Of a stretch of 56,838 nucleotides of DNA, positions 16,397 through 24,513 are shown piece by piece; position 1 is the first letter of the stretch, and every line of letters begins with the position of its first letter. Source of the DNA: 66-474 sp051954935 (GTDB lineage Bacteria; Pseudomonadota; Gammaproteobacteria; Xanthomonadales; Rhodanobacteraceae). The notes below the pieces were generated by a model that worked only from the letters and a program-made list of their open reading frames with translations, searched no databases and was not told the origin of the DNA. The position numbers and the translations under genes were made by a program. Location of the stretch: NCBI GenBank assembly GCA_051954935.1, contig JBQCHG010000051.1, positions 1-56,838 of the forward strand. Direction: 5' to 3'.

Positions 16397-16470
16397 CCGG
16401 TCAGCGTAGCGCGGGTGCCCGCCGTGAGCCAACCCCGGCCACCGCAGGGCAATGGATACGGCAGTTTGCA

Positions 16471-16494
16471 TATAATTAACTAATGAATTAATTT
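16471..16494 (+). promoter_or_regulatory. AT-rich promoter/operator tract before tetR
   Basis: In very GC-rich surroundings this tract is almost all A/T. It contains a perfect -10 hexamer TATAAT (16471-16476) only 18 bp before the first tetR ATG. ATTAA and TTAAT arms spaced by 8 nt (about 16475-16492) form a weak inverted repeat. No good -35 hexamer or Shine-Dalgarno was seen. A self-regulatory TetR operator overlapping the start site is the inferred role. Confidence 0.5.
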
Positions 16495-17184
16495 ATGCAC
16501 ATGGCCATTCCGGGCAAGTCGTCAAAAACCACGCGCCGTCGGGTCGGGCGCCCGCGTGGCGATTCGCCGGATCTGCGCGAACGCCTGATTGATGCCGCCA
16601 TCGCGCAGTTCACGCGGGCCGGTATCGGCGCGACGTCGCTGCGCGCCGTTGCGCAGGCCGCCGGCGTGACGCCGGCAATGCTGCATTACTACTTCGGCGA
16701 CAAGAAGCAGATGACGATGGCTGTGGTGAGCGAGCGCCTGCTGCCGGCGACGGCGCCGCTGCGCGCCCGTATCGAGGCGGCGGGCGACGATCCGGCGGAG
16801 CTCGCCGAAGCGTTCGTCGGCGGCATGGTGGGCATGATCGCGGCGAATCCCTGGCTGCCGGCCCTGTGGGTGCGCGAGGTGCTCTGCGAAGGCGGCGCGC
16901 TGCGCGAACTCGTATTCAAGCGTGCCGTCCCCCAAGTGCCGCAGGTGCTGGCGCAGCGCTTCGCTGCTGCGCAGGCGCGCGGCCGGCTGGACCCGCGGCT
17001 TGATCCGCGGCTGATGGTCGTGTCGCTGGTTGGCCTGACACTTTTCCCCGCCGCGGGCGCGCCGATCTGGCGAAAGGCATTCGAGGCGGACGATCTTGAT
17101 GCCGCGGCGTTGCGCAGGCATGCGCTGGCATTGCTCGATCATGGCATGGGTGCGCGCCCGCGCGCACGAAGGAGGGCGTCATGA
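16495..17184 (+). CDS. TetR-family transcriptional regulator of the adjacent ABC cassette
   Basis: A 229-residue TetR repressor. The N-terminal helix-turn-helix reads TSLRAVAQAAGVTPAMLHYYF (split: TSLRAVAQAAGV, TPAMLHYYFGDK). The remainder is a helical ligand/dimer domain with no recognised specificity. The N-terminus RRVGRPRGDSPDLRERLIDAA is typical. Starts at 16495 and 16501 are both possible and neither has a clear ribosome-binding site; with the -10 at 16471 the mRNA leader would be very short. The stop overlaps the ATG of the adaptor gene, so regulator and transporter share one transcript. CecR-YbhGFSR of E. coli has a comparable layout. Confidence 0.9.
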   Translation: MHMAIPGKSSKTTRRRVGRPRGDSPDLRERLIDAAIAQFTRAGIGATSLRAVAQAAGVTPAMLHYYFGDKKQMTMAVVSERLLPATAPLRARIEAAGDDPAELAEAFVGGMVGMIAANPWLPALWVREVLCEGGALRELVFKRAVPQVPQVLAQRFAAAQARGRLDPRLDPRLMVVSLVGLTLFPAAGAPIWRKAFEADDLDAAALRRHALALLDHGMGARPRARRRAS

Positions 17185-18149
17185 AATCCAGTCGCGGAAT
17201 CCGGTTCGGCCTGGTGTTGATCGGCTGCGTGCTGCTTTCTGCATGTGGCAAACGGGCACCGCAGGCGCTCGGCACGCTGGAATACGACCGAATCAATCTC
17301 CCCGCGCCGGCAGCGGAGCGGATCATCGCGGTCGAGGTCCGCGAGGGTGAAAGGGTGAGGGCGGGGCAGTTGCTGCTGAAGCTCGACCCTGCGCACACAC
17401 AGGCGCAGCTGGCGGCGGCGGAAGCTCAGGCGCGGCAGCAACAGGATCTGCTGCGGGAGCTGCAGATCGGGCCGCGCCCCGAGGACATCGCCAAGGCCCG
17501 CGCCAATCTTGCCGCCGCGCAGGCCAGCGCACGCCAGGCCCGCGCTTATTACAACCGCCTGCTCGGGCTGAATGGCAACAATTACGTTTCTGCCGCCGAC
17601 CTGGACACCGCGCGGGCGGCGGCCGGCAGCGCGGAGGGGCAGGTGGGCGCTGCGCGCGCCGCGCTGGACGAACTGCTGCACGGCAGCCGCCCCGAGGACA
17701 TCGCGCAGGCGCAGGCCGCGCTCGCTTCCGCGCAGGCCAATTCGCAGGCGCAACGCGTGCTGCTCGGCAAGCTCGACGTCGTCGCGCCGCGCGACGGCAT
17801 CGTGGACAGCATTCCCTACAAGCTCGGCGACCAGGCGCCGGTCGGCGCGCCTCTGGCGATCCTGCTCGCAGGCGATGCTCCGTACGCGCGCATCTACGTG
17901 CCGGAACAGCAGCGCGCGAACGTGCACGTCGGCGATCTCGTGACCGTGCATGTGGACGGGCGCGATCACGCGTTGCAGGGCCGGGTGCGGATGGTGCGCA
18001 GCGAGCCGGTGTTCACGCCTTACTATGCGCTGATCGGCGAGGACGCCGCACGGCTCAGCTACATCGCCGAAGTCACGCTCGGCAGCGATGCCGCCAATCT
18101 TCCTGCCGGCCTGCCGCTGCACGTCGAGTTGCCGAGGGCCGCGCGGTGA
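17181..18149 (+). CDS. HlyD-type periplasmic adaptor, lipoprotein-anchored
   Basis: A 322-residue membrane-fusion protein. The N-terminus has a lipoprotein signal with lipobox LLSAC (Cys about residue 19), so it is predicted to be lipid-anchored instead of spanning the membrane. A biotinyl-lipoyl-like half (IIAVEVREGERVRAGQLLLK) leads into a long alanine/glutamine-rich alpha-helical hairpin (about 70-190). The other lipoyl half is GIVDSIPYKLGDQAPVGAPL, followed by a beta-barrel. It resembles YbhG. It would bridge the ABC transporter to an outer-membrane factor not encoded here. Overlaps: ATGA with tetR and GTGA with the ATPase gene. Confidence 0.9.
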   Translation: MKSSRGIRFGLVLIGCVLLSACGKRAPQALGTLEYDRINLPAPAAERIIAVEVREGERVRAGQLLLKLDPAHTQAQLAAAEAQARQQQDLLRELQIGPRPEDIAKARANLAAAQASARQARAYYNRLLGLNGNNYVSAADLDTARAAAGSAEGQVGAARAALDELLHGSRPEDIAQAQAALASAQANSQAQRVLLGKLDVVAPRDGIVDSIPYKLGDQAPVGAPLAILLAGDAPYARIYVPEQQRANVHVGDLVTVHVDGRDHALQGRVRMVRSEPVFTPYYALIGEDAARLSYIAEVTLGSDAANLPAGLPLHVELPRAAR

Positions 18150-19108
18150 GCGCCGCCATGCAAGATGTCCGCAACGGTTGCGCGATCCGTGCGCGTGGAT
18201 TGAGCAAGCGCTTCGGCCACCTGCAAGCGGTAGACCGCGTCGACCTGGATGTGCCGGCGCGAAACGTTTACGGCTTCCTCGGCCCGAATGGCTCCGGCAA
18301 ATCAACCACGATCCGCATGCTCTGCGGCCTGCTGACGCCCAGCGAAGGCGAGATCGAGGTGCTGGGACTGAAGATCCCTGCGCAGGCCGATGCCTTGCGA
18401 AGCAAGGTCGGTTACATGACGCAGCGCTTCTCGCTGTTCGAGGATCTCACCGTGCGCGAGAACCTGGAATTCCTCGCCGCGATCCACGATTTCCCGCGGC
18501 AGCGGACGCGCACGCGCGTGGATGAACTGATCGAGGAATACGACTTCGCCGATCGCGAGAAACAGCTCGCGGGCACCATGAGCGGGGGCCAGAAGCAGCG
18601 GCTCGCGCTGGCCGGCGCGGTGATCAACAAGCCGCAGCTGTTGTTCCTGGACGAACCGACCAGTGCGGTGGATCCGGAATCGCGCCGCGATTTCTGGGAG
18701 AAGTTGTTCGAGCTGGCCGATGCGGGAACCACGATCCTGGTGTCCACGCATCTGATGGACGAGGCCGAGCGCTGCCACCGCCTGGCGATCCTCGACCACG
18801 GCAAGCTGGTGGCCGACGGCACACCAGGCGAATTGGAAAAGCAATTGGCAGGGCGAACACTGCTGGTGCACGCGCACGATCCACGCCGCGCGCAGCAGCG
18901 CATCGCGAATCTGGAAGGCGTGCTCAGCGTGGCGCAGGTCGGCAATGCGTTGCGCGTGCTGATCGACGGCGGCCGCGACACGCCGGCGCATATCCGCGAG
19001 GCGCTGGCCGGTTCCGATGCACAGGTCGAAGCGGTGGACCCGAACCTCGAAGACGTGTTCGTTTCCGCCACGGCTTCCGGCGCGCCGGTGCGGGAGCGCG
19101 CGGCATGA
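18146..19108 (+). CDS. ABC transporter ATP-binding protein
   Basis: A 320-residue ATPase with a single nucleotide-binding domain: Walker A GPNGSGKSTT, signature MSGGQKQRLAL, Walker B LLFLDEPTSAVD and switch His in STHLMDEAERC. The C-terminal 80 residues form a domain (DUF4162-like) common in ABC-2 exporters. It starts with GTG at 18146, whose TG is shared with the TGA of the preceding gene. E. coli YbhF is a double ATPase; this one has a single domain, so the resemblance to YbhGFSR is not one-to-one. It would power export by the permease encoded next. Confidence 0.93.
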   Translation: MSAAMQDVRNGCAIRARGLSKRFGHLQAVDRVDLDVPARNVYGFLGPNGSGKSTTIRMLCGLLTPSEGEIEVLGLKIPAQADALRSKVGYMTQRFSLFEDLTVRENLEFLAAIHDFPRQRTRTRVDELIEEYDFADREKQLAGTMSGGQKQRLALAGAVINKPQLLFLDEPTSAVDPESRRDFWEKLFELADAGTTILVSTHLMDEAERCHRLAILDHGKLVADGTPGELEKQLAGRTLLVHAHDPRRAQQRIANLEGVLSVAQVGNALRVLIDGGRDTPAHIREALAGSDAQVEAVDPNLEDVFVSATASGAPVRERAA

Positions 19109-20214
19109 AGGCGCGCAGGCTGGGCGCGATCATGCTCAAGGAGTTGCGGCAGTTGCGCCGCGACCGTGTCACGCTCGCGATGATAGTGATGGTGCCGGTG
19201 ATGCAGCTGATCCTGTTCGGGTACGCGATCAACTTCAACCTGCGCGGCCTAGACGCGGGCATCTCCGACCAGGCCAATACTTCTGCCTCGCGCGCACTGG
19301 TGATGGACATGCTGGCGACGGAAGTGGTGAAACCGGTGCTGACCGTGCAAACGCCGCAACAATTGATGGATGCGTTGCGGCGCGGCCGGATCAGTGTCGG
19401 AATTTCGATCCCGCCGGATTTCGAGCAGCGTCGCTCGAGCGGACGCACCGTCGCGCAGATCCTGGTGGACGGCAGCGACACTTCGGTGTTGGGCGCCGCT
19501 TCGCAGCTGGCGCAGGTACCGGTGGACAGTTCCGCGCCGGACACGCGCGCACCTGCACGCAGCACGCCGGCGAGCGGGCCGATCAGCGTGGTCGGTTTCT
19601 ACAATCCGCAACGGCGCACGGCGGTGAACGTCGTGCCCGGCCTGATCGGCATCATCCTCACGATGACCATGGTGATGTTCACCGCGATCGCGATCGTGCG
19701 CGAACGCGAGCGCGGCAACATGGAGTTGCTGATCGCCACGCCCCTCACGAGCGGCGAACTGATGGTCGGCAAGGTGTTGCCCTACGCCGGCATCGGGCTG
19801 ATCCAGACCACGCTGGTATTGCTGCTGGGCGTGTGGCTGTTCGACGTGCCTATCCGCGGATCGCTGCTTGAAGTCTATGCGGCGGCCGTACTCCTGATCC
19901 TCGCCAACCTCGCGCTGGGCCTGATGATCTCGACCAGGGCGCAATCGCAGTTCCAGTCCATGCAGATGACGATCTTCATCTTCCTGCCGTCCATCCTGCT
20001 GTCGGGCTTCGTGTTCCCGTTCGCGGGCATGCCGTGGATCGCGCAATGGATCGCGGAAGTGCTGCCGCTGACGCATTTCCTGCGCCTGATCCGCGGGGTG
20101 ATGCTGCGCGGCGCGAGCTTGTCCGAAATGTGGATCGAGGTTGCCGCGCTCGCGGCTTTCATCGCGCTCGCGATGGGCGTGGCCATCGTGCGGTTCCGCA
20201 AGCGGCTGGATTGA
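19105..20214 (+). CDS. ABC-2 type transporter permease
   Basis: A 369-residue membrane subunit with the ABC-2 plan. One N-terminal membrane segment (VTLAMIVMVPVMQLILFGYA) is followed by a large extracytoplasmic domain of about 150 residues. Five more segments follow near the C-terminus, with LSGFVFPFAGMPWIAQW and LPLTHFLRLIRGVMLRG as family signatures (YhhJ/YbhS/YbhR-like). Only one permease gene is present, so the transporter is probably a homodimer. Starts in an ATGA overlap with the ATPase gene. Cargo is unknown; relatives are linked to drug or cation export. Confidence 0.92.
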   Translation: MKARRLGAIMLKELRQLRRDRVTLAMIVMVPVMQLILFGYAINFNLRGLDAGISDQANTSASRALVMDMLATEVVKPVLTVQTPQQLMDALRRGRISVGISIPPDFEQRRSSGRTVAQILVDGSDTSVLGAASQLAQVPVDSSAPDTRAPARSTPASGPISVVGFYNPQRRTAVNVVPGLIGIILTMTMVMFTAIAIVRERERGNMELLIATPLTSGELMVGKVLPYAGIGLIQTTLVLLLGVWLFDVPIRGSLLEVYAAAVLLILANLALGLMISTRAQSQFQSMQMTIFIFLPSILLSGFVFPFAGMPWIAQWIAEVLPLTHFLRLIRGVMLRGASLSEMWIEVAALAAFIALAMGVAIVRFRKRLD

Positions 20215-20225
20215 GGCAGGCGGGC

Positions 20226-20244
20226 CTATCAGCTTGTCTGATAG
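20226..20244. terminator. Hairpin 12 bp after the ABC permease stop
   Basis: CTATCAG-CTTGT-CTGATAG forms a perfect 7-bp stem with a 5-nt loop. No T-run follows, so it may act as an mRNA 3' stabiliser or weak terminator. Confidence 0.4.
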
Positions 20245-20261
20245 CCGGTGTCTGGATGACC

Positions 20262-20394
20262 TCGTCATTCCGGGGCCTTTCGCGGGAGCCGCGAACGGAA
20301 CCACGGAGCTCTTTGCCATGGATGGCGTTTTGTCGTCCGCAGATGACGGGAGAGCAGATTCCGGATCGCCGCTGCGCGGCGCCCGGAATGACGA
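20262..20394. repeat. 133-bp MITE-like element with 13-bp inverted ends
   Basis: TCGTCATTCCGGG at 20262-20274 is the exact complement of CCCGGAATGACGA at 20382-20394. The 107-bp interior has no gene. The inverted ends, small size and intergenic position fit a miniature element or an enlarged REP pair. It ends two bases before the miaB stop codon, at the border of the tetR-ABC cassette. Confidence 0.55.
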
Positions 20395-20395
20395 A

Positions 20396-21721
20396 TCAAA
20401 TAGTGACGCGTGCGCGCAGCGAATTGGTGAGCGCGGTGGTGATCGTCACGTCCACGAATTGCCCGATCATGCGCGGGTCGCCGGGAAAGTTCACCGAGCG
20501 CATGTTCTCGGTCTTGCCGGTGAGTTCGTTCGGATTGCGAGCGCTCGGGCCGGTGACCAGCACGCGCTGCACGCTGCCGACCATCGCCTCGCCGATCTTC
20601 GCCGCCTGCGCGTTGATGGTCGCCTGCAGGCGTTCGAGCCGCTGGTGTTTCACCGCTTCCGGCGTGTCGTCGTGCAGGTTGGCCGCGGGCGTGCCGGGCC
20701 GGCGCGAATAGATGAAAGAGAACGACTGGTCGAAACCGACGTCCTCGATCAGCTTCATCGTCTGCTCGAAATCCGCATCGGTCTCGCCGGGGAAGCCGAC
20801 GATGAAATCGGAGGACACGGAAATGTCCGGCCGAACCGCGCGCAGCTTGCGGATCTTCGCCTTGAACTCCAACGCGGTGTAGCCGCGCTTCATCGCCGCG
20901 AGCACGCGATCTGAGCCGGATTGCACCGGCAGGTGCAGGAAGTTCGCGAGCTTCGGCACATCGCGATAGGCGGCGATCAGCGAATCGGAAAATTCAAGCG
21001 GATGCGAAGTGGTGAATCGGATGCGGCCGATCTCGTCCAGTTGCGCGATCGCGCGGATCAGCAGCGCGAGGTCGGCCACGTTGCCGTCGTGCATCGGCCC
21101 GCGATAGGCGTTGACGTTCTGGCCAAGCAGGTTGATTTCCTTGACGCCCTGTTCGGCGAGCGAGGCCACTTCGGCCAGCACGTCGTCGAACGGCCGCGAG
21201 ATCTCCGTACCGCGCGTATAGGGCACCACGCAGAAGGAACAATATTTGGAGCAGCCTTCCATGATCGAGACGAAGGCGCTCGGGCCTTCCGCGCGCGGCT
21301 CGGGCAGCGAATCGAACTTCTCGATTTCCGGAAACGAAATGTCCACCTGCGGCGTGCCGGTTTCGCGGCGCGCCTCGATCAGTGCAGGGAGGCGGTGCAG
21401 TGTCTGGGGGCCGAACACCAGGTCCACCTGCGGCGCGCGCTTCACGATGGCTTCGCCTTCCTGGGATGCCACGCAGCCGCCGACGCCGATCAGCACCTGC
21501 GGGTTGGCCTGCTTCAGTTCCTTCCAGCGGCCGAGCTGCGAGAACACCTTCTCCTGGGCCTTTTCGCGGATCGAGCAGGTGTTCACCAGGATCACGTCGG
21601 CTTCCGCCTCGTTCTCCGTCAGCTCCAGTCCGTGGGCCTCGGCCAGCACGTCGGCCATGCGCGAGCTGTCGTACTCGTTCATCTGGCAGCCGTGGGTCTT
21701 GATGAACAACTTGCCGGACAT
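20396..21721 (-). CDS. miaB: tRNA-2-methylthio-N6-isopentenyladenosine synthase MiaB
   Basis: A radical-SAM methylthiotransferase that adds the 2-methylthio group to i6A37 of tRNAs reading UNN codons. It has 441 residues. The N-terminal UPF0004 domain carries cysteines for the auxiliary Fe-S cluster (THGCQMNEYDS, NTCSIREKA, GGCVASQEG). The radical-SAM cluster motif is CSKYCSFCVVPYTRG, and a TRAM domain closes the C-terminus. The start at 21721 gives MSGKLFIKTHGCQ. In many relatives it is the first gene before phoH-ybeY-corC; here about 4 kb of opposite-strand genes separates them. Confidence 0.96.
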   Translation of the reverse strand: MSGKLFIKTHGCQMNEYDSSRMADVLAEAHGLELTENEAEADVILVNTCSIREKAQEKVFSQLGRWKELKQANPQVLIGVGGCVASQEGEAIVKRAPQVDLVFGPQTLHRLPALIEARRETGTPQVDISFPEIEKFDSLPEPRAEGPSAFVSIMEGCSKYCSFCVVPYTRGTEISRPFDDVLAEVASLAEQGVKEINLLGQNVNAYRGPMHDGNVADLALLIRAIAQLDEIGRIRFTTSHPLEFSDSLIAAYRDVPKLANFLHLPVQSGSDRVLAAMKRGYTALEFKAKIRKLRAVRPDISVSSDFIVGFPGETDADFEQTMKLIEDVGFDQSFSFIYSRRPGTPAANLHDDTPEAVKHQRLERLQATINAQAAKIGEAMVGSVQRVLVTGPSARNPNELTGKTENMRSVNFPGDPRMIGQFVDVTITTALTNSLRARVTI

Positions 21722-21923
21722 GGCGCTTCGGAATCGGGGCGGGATTGCGTAGTTTAAGGCGGCGGCTCCATGCGGTCAGCCGCTTTTGAGGAACCTGCCA
21801 CGAAAGGGCGCTTGGCATCACATTCCCCCGGGCGCAAACTTCCCCGCCATGAGGATCGCCACGGACCATGGGGGAGCGGATAGCCGCCGTGCACGGTCGG
21901 CCTTCGCGGGGATTCCGCTCCGG

Positions 21924-23069
21924 ATGCGGGCGGCGCTCGCGTTGCTGTTCGGCGCGCCGATCCTGTCGATCATGATCGGGCTACCCGCGCACGCCGCTGC
22001 GCTATACGCGTGCAATGGAAGTCAGGGCGAGACGGTTTTCACCAGCCACCCATCCGAATACCACGGTTGCAAGTGGGTGAGCGGCTCGCGGCGTTCGGCG
22101 CATCCGAAGCCGGCAGCAACCGGACCGGATGAAGCCAAGGCGGTTCCTGCTTCGCTGGTCCAGGCGTCTCCCCCGCCGGCGCAGTCGTCCACGCCGGCAG
22201 CAAATGAAGCCAGAGCCAATCCCGCGGTGATCAAGATCACGCCGTTGCAGGCGGCGAGCGCACCGGTCGTGAGCGCGCTGCCTTCGGCCGAAGGCGTGCT
22301 GCCGATCGCCAAGCCCTGGCCGATGGCGGTGATGGACACGATCGCAACCAACCTGTTGCCGAAGCTGCTGGAATCCTCGCAGCCGCAGCCCGCCCCGGCA
22401 TCGTCGGCGAGTTCGTCGTCTACCCCACCGGTGCGGACCGATGCGCCGGTCACCGCCTCCGCGATGCACGCGCCGAGACGTGGCGCGGTTTACAAGATCA
22501 CGCGCGCCGACGGCACCATCGAATACACCAACATCGCCGCGCGCGCGCAGGGCACCAACGCGACGATGCTGTTCACCTACATCATCACCTGCTACGCCTG
22601 CAATGTGCATTCCAGAATCAACTGGAACACCGTGGCGTTGCACGTGAACGAATACGACGACGTGATCCGCAACGCCGCCGCAAAGAACGGGGTGAGCGAG
22701 GCCCTGCTGCGTGCCGTGATCCACGCCGAATCCGCATTCAATCCGCGCGCGCTGTCGTACAAGGGCGCGCAGGGCTTGATGCAGCTGATGCCGGGCACGG
22801 CCGCCGACATGGGTGTGACTGACGCGTTCGATGCCTCGCAGAACATCAGTGGCGGTGCGAAATACCTCGCGCAATTGCTGCGCGATTTCAACGGCAACGT
22901 GGAATTCGCGACGGCGGCCTACAACGCCGGCGAAGCGGCAGTGCGCAGGTACAACGGCGTGCCGCCCTACGACGAGACGCAGGTGTACGTGAAGCGCGTG
23001 GCGATCCTGCGCGACCGTTATCTGAAAGCCTTGCATCCGGCTGCACTGGCGGCAGCGGGGGCGCAGTAA
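21924..23069 (+). CDS. Lytic transglycosylase, SLT family 1
   Basis: A secreted peptidoglycan lytic transglycosylase of 381 residues from the chosen start. A signal peptide (MRAALALLFGAPILSIMIGL) precedes a Pro/Ala-rich linker of about 120 residues. Two short DUF4124-like segments (LYACNGSQGETVFTSHP and AVYKITRADGTIEYTNI) are followed by the SLT domain. The catalytic Glu is in AVIHAESAFNPRALS, followed by KGAQGLMQLMPGTA and ATAAYNAGEAAV. An in-frame ATG at 21849 is possible but would put 25 polar residues before the signal. It is divergent from miaB. Confidence 0.9.
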   Translation: MRAALALLFGAPILSIMIGLPAHAAALYACNGSQGETVFTSHPSEYHGCKWVSGSRRSAHPKPAATGPDEAKAVPASLVQASPPPAQSSTPAANEARANPAVIKITPLQAASAPVVSALPSAEGVLPIAKPWPMAVMDTIATNLLPKLLESSQPQPAPASSASSSSTPPVRTDAPVTASAMHAPRRGAVYKITRADGTIEYTNIAARAQGTNATMLFTYIITCYACNVHSRINWNTVALHVNEYDDVIRNAAAKNGVSEALLRAVIHAESAFNPRALSYKGAQGLMQLMPGTAADMGVTDAFDASQNISGGAKYLAQLLRDFNGNVEFATAAYNAGEAAVRRYNGVPPYDETQVYVKRVAILRDRYLKALHPAALAAAGAQ

Positions 23070-23148
23070 TCGAACGCCCAAGCGGACTCTTCATCGATGC
23101 AGAGGACGGGAGCGGCGCGATGAATCACGCGTGGGTGACGGGAAAGAC

Positions 23149-24342
23149 TCACCCCCGATCCATCCCGCTCGCCATTTCCGGCCTTCGCGCCAGCACCACG
23201 TCGGTATGGAAGGGCGCACCACCGCGCAGCCCTGAAACTTCCACGGTGGTGCCGGGTTTCAGTTCCGCCTCGCGGTTGCGCAGGTCGGCCGGATCGATCA
23301 CTGGCCGCTTGTTCATCTGCAACAGCACGTCACCCGGTTGCAGGCCGGCCTTGGCTGCCGGGCCGCCCGGATAGACGTCGGTGACGGTCGCGCCGCGCGC
23401 GGCCGCTGCGGGCAGGCCTGAATTTGCCGAGACCGCGACGCCGGCGTAATCGGCGCCGAGCCAGCCGCGCACCACGCTGCCGTGCTCGACGATCTGCTCG
23501 AGCACCATCTTGGCGGTGCGCACCGGAATCGCGAAGCCGATGCCTTCCGCACCGACGCCGCGCTCCAGCATCGCGGTATTGATGCCGACCAGTTGCCCGT
23601 GCGCGTTCACCAGCGCCCCTCCTGAATTACCGGAGTTGATCGCCGCGTCGGTCTGGATGAAATCCTCGTACGGCGACAGGCTCAATTGCCGGCCTATCGC
23701 ACTGACGATACCCATGGTCACGGTCTGGCCGATGCCGAACGGGTTGCCGATCGCCAGCACCACGTCGCCCACGCGCGGCATTCCGGAGGCGGTCTCGATC
23801 GAGGGCAGCCTGCCGGCATCCACCTTCAGCACCGCGAGATCGGTGTCGTTGTCGGAGCCGATCACGCGCGCGTGCGCGACGCGCCCGTCGTAGAGCATCA
23901 CCTGGATGTCGTCGGCGCCGGCGATCACGTGGTTGTTGGTGAGCACGTAACCGTCCGGCGTGAAGATCACCCCCGAGCCCAGACTGCGCTCGCGGCGCTT
24001 CAATGCGGGCCCGGTTTCGCCGCCGAACAACCGCTGCATCAGCGGATCGGGAAATATCTTGACCGCGCGCTCGGTCACGATCTTGTCCGCATAGATGTTG
24101 ACCACCGCCGGCGCGGCGTTGGCGACCGCGTCGGCATAGGAGACCGGACCGGATTCGGGCGACAGCGCCGGCGCCGGATGCGCGGGCGCCACCTGCGCCT
24201 GCGGTGCACGCGTGGAGAGGCCAAGGTGCGCGCGCATGCGCGCGCCGAGACCCGGCCAGAGCAGGCCGATCACGAACGCGGCGGCGAGGCCTGCCACCAC
24301 GAATTGCAAAACGAAAACGAACGGGCGGGCGAGGCGCGGCAT
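23149..24342 (-). CDS. DegS-like membrane-anchored trypsin-type protease with PDZ domain
   Basis: A 397-residue HtrA-family serine protease. An N-terminal uncleaved membrane anchor (PFVFVLQFVVAGLAAAFVIG) is followed by the protease domain, with His in LTNNHVIAG, Asp in DNDTDLAVLKV and Ser in INSGNSGGALV. There is a single C-terminal PDZ domain (PGGPAAKAGLQPGDVLL). One PDZ plus an anchor is the DegS/AlgW plan. Those proteins sense misfolded outer-membrane proteins and cut the anti-sigma factor RseA/MucA. It is divergent from petA, a position also seen for degS/degQ-type genes near petABC-sspAB in other gammaproteobacteria. The assignment to DegS over DegQ rests on domain plan. Confidence 0.9.
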   Translation of the reverse strand: MPRLARPFVFVLQFVVAGLAAAFVIGLLWPGLGARMRAHLGLSTRAPQAQVAPAHPAPALSPESGPVSYADAVANAAPAVVNIYADKIVTERAVKIFPDPLMQRLFGGETGPALKRRERSLGSGVIFTPDGYVLTNNHVIAGADDIQVMLYDGRVAHARVIGSDNDTDLAVLKVDAGRLPSIETASGMPRVGDVVLAIGNPFGIGQTVTMGIVSAIGRQLSLSPYEDFIQTDAAINSGNSGGALVNAHGQLVGINTAMLERGVGAEGIGFAIPVRTAKMVLEQIVEHGSVVRGWLGADYAGVAVSANSGLPAAAARGATVTDVYPGGPAAKAGLQPGDVLLQMNKRPVIDPADLRNREAELKPGTTVEVSGLRGGAPFHTDVVLARRPEMASGMDRG

Positions 24343-24372
24343 CGAAAAATCAACAGAGGGCCGGCAACGCGA

Positions 24373-24401
24373 TTGTGCACGGCGTGAGCGATCGTTAAAC
24401 T
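24373..24401 (+). promoter_or_regulatory. Candidate sigma-70 promoter for petABC
   Basis: TTGTGC (24373-24378), a 17-bp spacer and TAAACT (24396-24401) lie 112 bp before the petA ATG in the divergent gap. This is moderate agreement with the consensus and purely sequence-based. Confidence 0.4.
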
Positions 24402-24513
24402 ACCACGATTTTGGGGCCGGGCTGACCGCCAACGCTGAACGGGCCAGGGATGGCTCGCCGTAGCGGCGTGGCTGCGAGCATGCCCGATCGTGCAGTTCGA
24501 ACTGGAGTGCCTG

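Noticed and set aside
16495..20214. Naming the cassette cecR-ybhGFSR
   Set aside because: The ATPase has a single nucleotide-binding domain and there is only one permease, unlike the E. coli system, so gene symbols were withheld.
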